Shown piece by piece: positions 7,282-10,594 of a stretch of 10,594 nt of DNA. The translations under genes were made by a program, and so were the position numbers. Where the stretch lies: positions 1 to 10,594 of the forward strand of contig JAGUYV010000214.1 of the NCBI GenBank assembly GCA_020061125.1, given 5' to 3'. The stretch's first letter is position 1; each line of letters begins with the position of its first letter. The stretch comes from a bacterium. Its GTDB lineage: Bacteria; UBP15; UBA6099; DSWB01. The notes under the pieces were generated by a model. The model searched no databases and was not told the DNA's origin. It saw nothing but the letters and a program-made list of their open reading frames with translations.

Positions 7282-8034
7282 TTACATGTCGAGCTTTTCC
7301 ATGATTTCGTCGGAGATGTCGAAGTTGGAATACACATTCTGCACATCGTCCAGTTCTTCGAGCAGATTCATGATTTTGATGACCGACGCGGCGTGCTTTT
7401 CCTCGACCTCGATGGTGGTCTGCGGCACCATGGACAGCTCGGCGTTCTCGATGGGGAAGCCCGCGGCCTCGATGGCTTTCTGAAGGGCGTCGTACTCTGC
7501 CACTTCGCAGGTTATGGAAAAGAACTGATCGTCCTCGTCGTCCACATCGGCCGCGCCATTCTCGATGGCGCATTCCATGAGCGCATCCGCGTCTACGCCC
7601 TCGCGCGGAACGAGAATGATTCCCTTTTTGTCGAACATCCAGGCCACGCATCCGCCCTCGCCCAGGCTGCCGCCGTATTTGGTGAGGATGTGGCGCACCT
7701 CGGCCGTGGTGCGGTTGCGGTTGTCGGACAGGCATTCCACGAGCACGGCCACGCCCTGCGGGCCGTAGCCCTCGTACGAGATTTCCTCGAGGCGCACGCC
7801 GTCGAGCGTGCCGCTGCCGCGCGCGATGGCGCGCTTGAGCGTGTCCTGCGGCATGTTGATGGTCTTGGCCTTGTCCACGAGCGTGCGCAGCTTGGTGTTG
7901 GCGTCGGGGTCTTCGCCGCCTTCCCGAACGGCTGCTATGATATTTTTGATAATCTTGGAAAATTCCTGTCCGCGCTTCTGGTCCGCGGCGCCCTTTTTCC
8001 TCTTGATGGTGCTCCATTTAGAGTGTCCGGACAT
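7282..8034 (-). CDS. yebC: YebC/PmpR/TACO1 family protein
   Basis: A 250-residue cytoplasmic protein of the YebC family, once annotated as a transcriptional regulator and in more recent work linked to translation of difficult (proline-rich) stretches. The hallmark N-terminus GHSKWSTIKRKK lies at 3-14, then the conserved middle block with SYEGYGPQGVAVLVECLSDN and NRTTAEVRHILTKYGG, and the C-terminal domain ends NFDISDEIMEKLDM. Length is normal (about 240-250). The start is ATG 8034 with GAGGGGAG 4 bases upstream. It is the first gene of the minus-strand operon; pairing of yebC with ruvC and ruvA is common in bacteria. The leader between promoter and ATG is about 50 nt and begins with a perfect palindrome. 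Confidence 0.97.
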   Translation of the reverse strand: MSGHSKWSTIKRKKGAADQKRGQEFSKIIKNIIAAVREGGEDPDANTKLRTLVDKAKTINMPQDTLKRAIARGSGTLDGVRLEEISYEGYGPQGVAVLVECLSDNRNRTTAEVRHILTKYGGSLGEGGCVAWMFDKKGIILVPREGVDADALMECAIENGAADVDDEDDQFFSITCEVAEYDALQKAIEAAGFPIENAELSMVPQTTIEVEEKHAASVIKIMNLLEELDDVQNVYSNFDISDEIMEKLDM

Positions 8035-8069
8035 GATGCTCCCCTCATTTTCATGAAAAAAGTGAAACC

Positions 8070-8087
8070 AATGACGCTTGCGTCATT
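8070..8087. promoter_or_regulatory. Perfect 8+8 bp palindrome at the predicted yebC operon start site
   Basis: AATGACGC and GCGTCATT are separated by TT. The element covers roughly -3 to +15 of the transcript predicted from the promoter at 8092-8120, a usual place for a repressor operator. As RNA it could also form a short 5' hairpin in the yebC leader. The binding protein is unknown; it does not match the classical E. coli LexA box. Confidence 0.55.
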
Positions 8088-8091
8088 AAAC

Positions 8092-8120
8092 ATTATATAT
8101 GCCGGGATCGTTTTTGTAAT
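8092..8120 (-). promoter_or_regulatory. Sigma-70 type promoter for the yebC-ruvCA-argG-cdaAR-glmM operon
   Basis: On the minus strand a perfect -10 TATAAT (8097-8092) stands 17 bp from a -35 ATTACA (8120-8115, four of six bases matching TTGACA). The start would be near 8085, about 50 nt before the yebC ATG. Confidence 0.65.
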
Positions 8121-8155
8121 ATTAGTATGAAAAAAACAGCGAAATAAGGAGATAA

Positions 8156-8263
8156 ATGAGCAATTCCAGGCGTGTGCGGCGTTCGCGGGCCGCATGCCGC
8201 GCACGCAGCCGGGCGCAGAAATATTACGCTTCGCGGAGCGTATGTTGTTATACTGCCACTTAG
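8156..8263 (+). CDS. Candidate 35-residue Arg-rich small protein or leader peptide
   Basis: ATG 8156 is preceded by AAGGAG (8146-8151) with 4 bases between, as good as the site of the FecR gene in this window. The frame gives 35 residues and ends at TAG 8261-8263, 38 bp before the ychF-like ATG. The product begins MSNSRRVRRSRAAC and is very basic, with 10 Arg, one Lys, no acidic residue and three Cys. No membrane segment is visible and I recognise no family. It could be a nucleic-acid-binding small protein or a leader peptide for the downstream gene. Against it, the Arg-rich composition is what random GC-rich DNA often encodes, and its 3' end overlaps a likely promoter. A 7-codon frame (8127-8147, MKKTAK) ends inside its ribosome binding site. 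Confidence 0.35.
   Translation: MSNSRRVRRSRAACRARSRAQKYYASRSVCCYTAT
8224..8254 (+). promoter_or_regulatory. Extended -10 promoter for the ychF-like gene
   Basis: TGTTATACT at 8246-8254 is an extended -10 (TGn plus TATACT, five of six consensus bases). The -35 is poor (TTACGC at 8224-8229, 19 bp spacing), as allowed for extended -10 promoters. The start would be near 8261, giving a leader of about 40 nt. An inverted repeat ACGCT/AGCGT (8226-8241) covers the -35 to spacer region and might be an operator. Confidence 0.5.
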
Positions 8264-8301
8264 GAAATGCAATCATCGGCCGTGCGGGGGGGCGAAAACG
8301 C

Positions 8302-9393
8302 ATGCTTCTTGGAATCGTGGGATTGCCCAACTCGGGCAAAACAACTGTGTTCAACGCGCTCACCGGCGCGCAGATTGAAACTACGGCGTTCAGCGGTGCG
8401 GCCGCCGAGGCCAATGTGGCCATGGTCAAAATCCCGGACCCGCGCCTGGACCGGCTCACCGAGCACTACAATCCCAAAAAGAAAACCCATGTGGAACTCA
8501 AGGTCATGGATTTCGCCCCGTTCCAGAAGGGGCAGGGCGAAAAAGGGTTTCCGGCAAAGCACATCGGCGACCTGCGCACTTGCGACGCCCTGCTTCTGGC
8601 GGTGCGCGCGTTCGAGGACGAATCCGTGCCCCATCCCGAGGACACCGTGGACGCGGCCCGCGATCTCGAAACCCTTCTCCTGGAACTGGCTATGGCCGAC
8701 CTTGAGGTCATCGAGCGCCGCATTGAGCGCATCGGCGATTCCTGGAAACGCGCGTCCAAGGAAGAACGCGTGAAGCTCGACCGCGAAAAGGAATTTTTGG
8801 AGGAAATTGCTAAAGTCCTCGAAGCTGGTGAGGTCATAGATTCCTCGAAACTCGATGACGATCAGAAAACCATGATCCGCAATTTCGGGCTTCTGACCCT
8901 CAAGCCGCTCATGGCCGCAATAAACATTCACGAGGACGACCTGGGCGCGGACGCCGCGGGCAAGGTGCGGGCCGCCCTGCCGGGTGCAGACCTGCCTATT
9001 CTGGATCTGGCCGGGAAAATTGAGATGGAAATTGCGGGCCTGGACGCCGAGGAACGCGCCGAATTCCTCTCGGATCTGGGCATCGCCGAGCCTGCGCGCG
9101 ACCGCATTCTGCGCATGGCGTGGGAGCGCCTGGGCCTCATCGTGTTCCTCACCGCGGGCGAGGACGAATGCCGCGCCTGGGCCATCAAAAAGGGCGACAA
9201 CGCCGTGACCGCTGCGGGCAAAATCCACAGCGACCTGGCCCGCGGGTTCATCCGCGCCGAGGTGGCCGCTTATGCCGATTTCGAGCGTCATGGCAACATG
9301 CAGGGCGTCAAGGACGAAGGCCGCTACCGCCTCGAAGGAAAAGACTACATCGTGCAGGACGGCGACATCATCCAGATCCGTTTCAATGTGTGA
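8302..9393 (+). CDS. ychF: YchF/DUF933-type P-loop NTPase with altered switch motifs
   Basis: A 363-residue protein, the same length as E. coli YchF, a TRAFAC-class, Obg-like ATPase associated with ribosomes and stress responses. The P-loop GLPNSGKTT is at 7-15. The base-recognition motif is NIHE (208-211), the NxxE form typical of this ATP-preferring family. A coiled-coil-like helical insert spans about 115-180, and the C-terminal TGS-like domain (about 275-363) is well conserved (TAGEDECRAW, AAGKIHSDLARGFIRAEV, EGKDYIVQDGDII). The switches differ from the family: G3 DxxG reads DFAP (70-73), and the switch I Thr position reads Ala (about 34). The start is ATG 8302, not the in-frame ATG at 8194, because GIVGLP must be near the N-terminus and the promoter lies in between. 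It is divergent from the yebC operon. Confidence 0.85.
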   Translation: MLLGIVGLPNSGKTTVFNALTGAQIETTAFSGAAAEANVAMVKIPDPRLDRLTEHYNPKKKTHVELKVMDFAPFQKGQGEKGFPAKHIGDLRTCDALLLAVRAFEDESVPHPEDTVDAARDLETLLLELAMADLEVIERRIERIGDSWKRASKEERVKLDREKEFLEEIAKVLEAGEVIDSSKLDDDQKTMIRNFGLLTLKPLMAAINIHEDDLGADAAGKVRAALPGADLPILDLAGKIEMEIAGLDAEERAEFLSDLGIAEPARDRILRMAWERLGLIVFLTAGEDECRAWAIKKGDNAVTAAGKIHSDLARGFIRAEVAAYADFERHGNMQGVKDEGRYRLEGKDYIVQDGDIIQIRFNV

Positions 9394-9410
9394 CCCGTTC
9401 GCGCTCGCTC

Positions 9411-9430
9411 GCGCATGCCTGCGCATTTCT
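9411..9430 (+). terminator. Weak hairpin after the ychF-like gene, possible terminator
   Basis: GCGCA and TGCGC pair around a TGCC loop (9411-9424), followed by ATTTCT. The stem is only 5 bp and the T run is poor, so terminator function is doubtful. The rest of 9394-9580 holds the promoter element at 9497-9502 and no gene. Confidence 0.25.
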
Positions 9431-9496
9431 CGGGAAACTGCCTCATAACAGACTTTCAATTTGCGGAACAATCGGGAAAGTTATGCGTTTGTATTG

Positions 9497-9502
9497 TATA
9501 AT
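9497..9502 (+). promoter_or_regulatory. -10 element of a probable promoter for the FecR-domain gene
   Basis: A perfect TATAAT in an AT-rich stretch, preceded directly by TG. No good -35 lies 16-18 bp upstream. The start would be near 9509, giving a leader of about 70 nt before ATG 9581. Confidence 0.5.
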
Positions 9503-9580
9503 TAAGAAAGAATAAAAGGGTTCTGCCCGTAAACAGACATAGATCACGACATGCAAGTACACAGGGCAACAGGAGGAAAA

Positions 9581-10423
9581 ATGAGAAAAATCCTGACGAT
9601 GTTGAGCATTGCATTTTTTATCTTTATGTTTGGCGCCGCCACCGCCGCGCCCATGAAAGTGACCGTGGACAAAGTGCAGGGCACGGTGCAGGTCAGCAAA
9701 GGCTCGGGATGGTCCGCGCTCAAGAACGGGGACTCCGTGCCCGTGGGCGCGGATGTCAAGACCGGCGCGGGTTCAAGCTGCATTTTGAAGTGGGCGGGCG
9801 GCAATGTGATTAAAATCACACCCATGTCCACGGTATCCGTGACCGCGGAAAAAACCGCAGCGGGCGATGAAAAATCCAGCGTGAATCTCAAGCAGGGCAA
9901 AGTCAACGCCCACGCCAAGAAACTGTCCACCGCAGGATCTTCATTCGATGTGAAGACCCCCACGGCTGTGGCTGGCGTGCGCGGCACGGACATCCTCGCG
10001 GAAATCCAGGCCGGAAATGTGAGCTTCGCCGTGTCCGACGGCCAGCTCGAACTCACCATTGGCGATGAAGTGTTCATGCTTGACGACGGGTTTCTGGTGA
10101 GCGTGGATCCGGAAGGCGTGTTCTCGGAGCCTGTGCCCATTCCCCAGGAAATGCTCGAGGAACTCAAGAGCGAGTTTGAAGCGTTGAAACTGGAAGCCGG
10201 ACAAGACACAACCGGAGACGAGACAGGGGAGCAGGGCGGTGAAGAAGGGTCCGATGACGCCACAGACGGCGCGGACGATACCGAGGATATTCCCCAGGAA
10301 GATGTGTCCGGCAGCATAGACGGCATTCTGGACGATGTCGTGAACAAGGAAATCGTGGAATCCGCCCAGCCAATAATTACGGGCGATGTTGAAATCATCA
10401 TATATTTGGACGACCAGCGCTGA
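9581..10423 (+). CDS. Secreted FecR-domain protein with acidic C-terminal region
   Basis: A 280-residue exported protein. Residues 1-23 are a signal peptide (core LTMLSIAFFIFMFGA, likely cut near ATA-AP). Residues about 27-165 form a FecR-type beta domain: VQGTVQVSKG, GDSVPVGADVKTGAGSSC, VNLKQGKVNA, and the characteristic TPTAVAGVRGTD (127-138). Unlike classical FecR anti-sigma factors there is no cytoplasmic sigma-binding part and no inner-membrane anchor beyond the signal peptide, so it is probably a free periplasmic or surface protein. Residues about 208-241 are strongly acidic and low-complexity (Asp/Glu/Gly/Thr), followed by a short ordered-looking tail ending EIIIYLDDQR. The start is ATG 9581, with AGGAGG at 9571-9576; the earlier in-frame ATG at 9551 has no ribosome binding site and would spoil the signal peptide. 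A lipoprotein gene follows after 42 bp, probably in the same transcript. The exact role is unknown. Confidence 0.85.
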   Translation: MRKILTMLSIAFFIFMFGAATAAPMKVTVDKVQGTVQVSKGSGWSALKNGDSVPVGADVKTGAGSSCILKWAGGNVIKITPMSTVSVTAEKTAAGDEKSSVNLKQGKVNAHAKKLSTAGSSFDVKTPTAVAGVRGTDILAEIQAGNVSFAVSDGQLELTIGDEVFMLDDGFLVSVDPEGVFSEPVPIPQEMLEELKSEFEALKLEAGQDTTGDETGEQGGEEGSDDATDGADDTEDIPQEDVSGSIDGILDDVVNKEIVESAQPIITGDVEIIIYLDDQR

Positions 10424-10465
10424 AAGGCGCCGCCAAAACAAAACCATGAAGGAAGGACAGCAACC

Positions 10466-10594
10466 ATGAAAAAATTCAGAGGCTTCATATTTGGAATAGC
10501 GCTGGCGGCCGCGCTGGGCGCGCTGACGCTCTATATCAACGGTTGCGGAGGCGGCGGGGGCGGCGACGCATCAACGCCAGCCGCCGCAGCGCAG
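10466..10594 (+). CDS. Lipoprotein, N-terminal fragment (rest of gene lies off the right end)
   Basis: The first 43 codons are visible from ATG 10466, with GGAAGG (10451-10456) about 9 bases upstream. The protein starts MKKFRGFIFG, has a hydrophobic segment (about 7-24) and then INGC with Cys27, a usable though not classical lipobox, followed by six glycines and an Asp/Ala/Pro-rich start of the mature region. This predicts a lipid-anchored envelope protein. It lies 42 bp after the FecR-domain gene with no clear terminator between, so it is probably its operon partner. Codons 26-32 are identical in DNA to those of the lipoprotein gene at 97-1 on the other strand. The function cannot be inferred from what is visible. 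Confidence 0.8.
   Translation, partial: MKKFRGFIFGIALAAALGALTLYINGCGGGGGGDASTPAAAAQ
10540..10562 (+). repeat. 23-bp repeat, right copy (lipobox/Gly-run segment)
   Basis: Identical on this strand to the reverse complement of positions 1-23, with the same five Gly codons in the same order (GGA, GGC, GGC, GGG, GGC) after the lipidated Cys. The upstream signal-peptide codons of the two genes are unrelated. Confidence 0.85.

Noticed and set aside
5944-8130. A 728-codon open frame on the plus strand, and a 664-codon one on the minus strand at 6023-8017
   Set aside because: Both are antisense or out-of-frame to ruvA, ruvC, yebC and argG, whose family motifs are complete. Their products are His/Arg/Gly-rich without recognisable domains, the usual shadow frames of GC-rich genes.
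8194-8301. N-terminal extension of the ychF-like gene from an in-frame ATG at 8194
   Set aside because: It would put 36 extra residues before the P-loop, has no ribosome binding site, and lies upstream of the likely promoter. Starting at 8302 gives the family-standard 363 residues.
9461-9502. TTGCGG at 9461 as the -35 partner of TATAAT at 9497
   Set aside because: The 30 bp spacing is far too long for a sigma-70 promoter.
9551-9580. Start of the FecR-domain gene at ATG 9551
   Set aside because: No ribosome binding site there, and the added ten residues would displace the signal peptide. AGGAGG before 9581 decides the start.
1-10594. Mobile element, phage, CRISPR, toxin-antitoxin or defence island
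   Set aside because: No transposase, integrase, direct-repeat array, tRNA-flanked boundary or recognised defence domain is present. The gene content is housekeeping plus envelope proteins, and the 23-bp inverted repeat at the window ends is coding sequence in two lipoprotein genes, not a transposon end.

Overview
The window is a GC-rich stretch of a bacterial chromosome carrying nine complete recognisable genes, two lipoprotein genes cut by the window ends, and one candidate 35-codon gene. There is no tRNA, rRNA, transposase, phage gene or CRISPR array. Secreted and lipobox-bearing proteins suggest a cell envelope with a periplasm, so probably a diderm. The cdaA-cdaR-glmM block argues against gamma- or betaproteobacteria, where it is normally absent. 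A deltaproteobacterium in the broad sense or an uncultivated diderm phylum fits, but the sequence does not settle the lineage.

The left arm (1-1207, minus strand) encodes a secreted YVTN-type beta-propeller followed 9 bp later by a lipoprotein that runs off the window. A 251 bp gap (1208-1458) holds two inverted repeats, one of which may terminate the long operon.

The core (1459-8034, minus strand) reads as one tightly packed operon in the order yebC, ruvC, ruvA, argG, cdaA, cdaR, glmM. Gaps are 6-42 bp, and cdaA and cdaR overlap by 20 bp. It joins a translation/regulatory factor (YebC), Holliday-junction processing (RuvC, RuvA; no ruvB here), arginine synthesis (ArgG) and the c-di-AMP/cell-wall precursor module (CdaA diadenylate cyclase, its regulator CdaR, phosphoglucosamine mutase GlmM). 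A convincing promoter lies at 8092-8120, and a perfect 8+8 bp palindrome sits at its predicted start site.

The divergent region (8035-8301) also carries an Arg-rich 35-codon reading frame with a strong ribosome binding site and a likely promoter for the plus-strand gene at 8302. That gene encodes a YchF/DUF933-type P-loop NTPase with altered switch motifs. The right arm (9581 to the end, plus strand) encodes a secreted FecR-domain protein with an acidic C-terminal region, then a second lipoprotein gene cut by the window end. The two truncated lipoprotein genes share 23 identical bases at the lipobox and glycine tether and have the lipidated cysteine at the same residue number, which points to a repeated lipoprotein family in this genome.

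No clearly new defence or mobile system is visible. The best leads are the operon-start palindrome, the small Arg-rich frame, the switch-altered YchF relative, the unusual operon composition and the repeated lipoprotein N-terminus.
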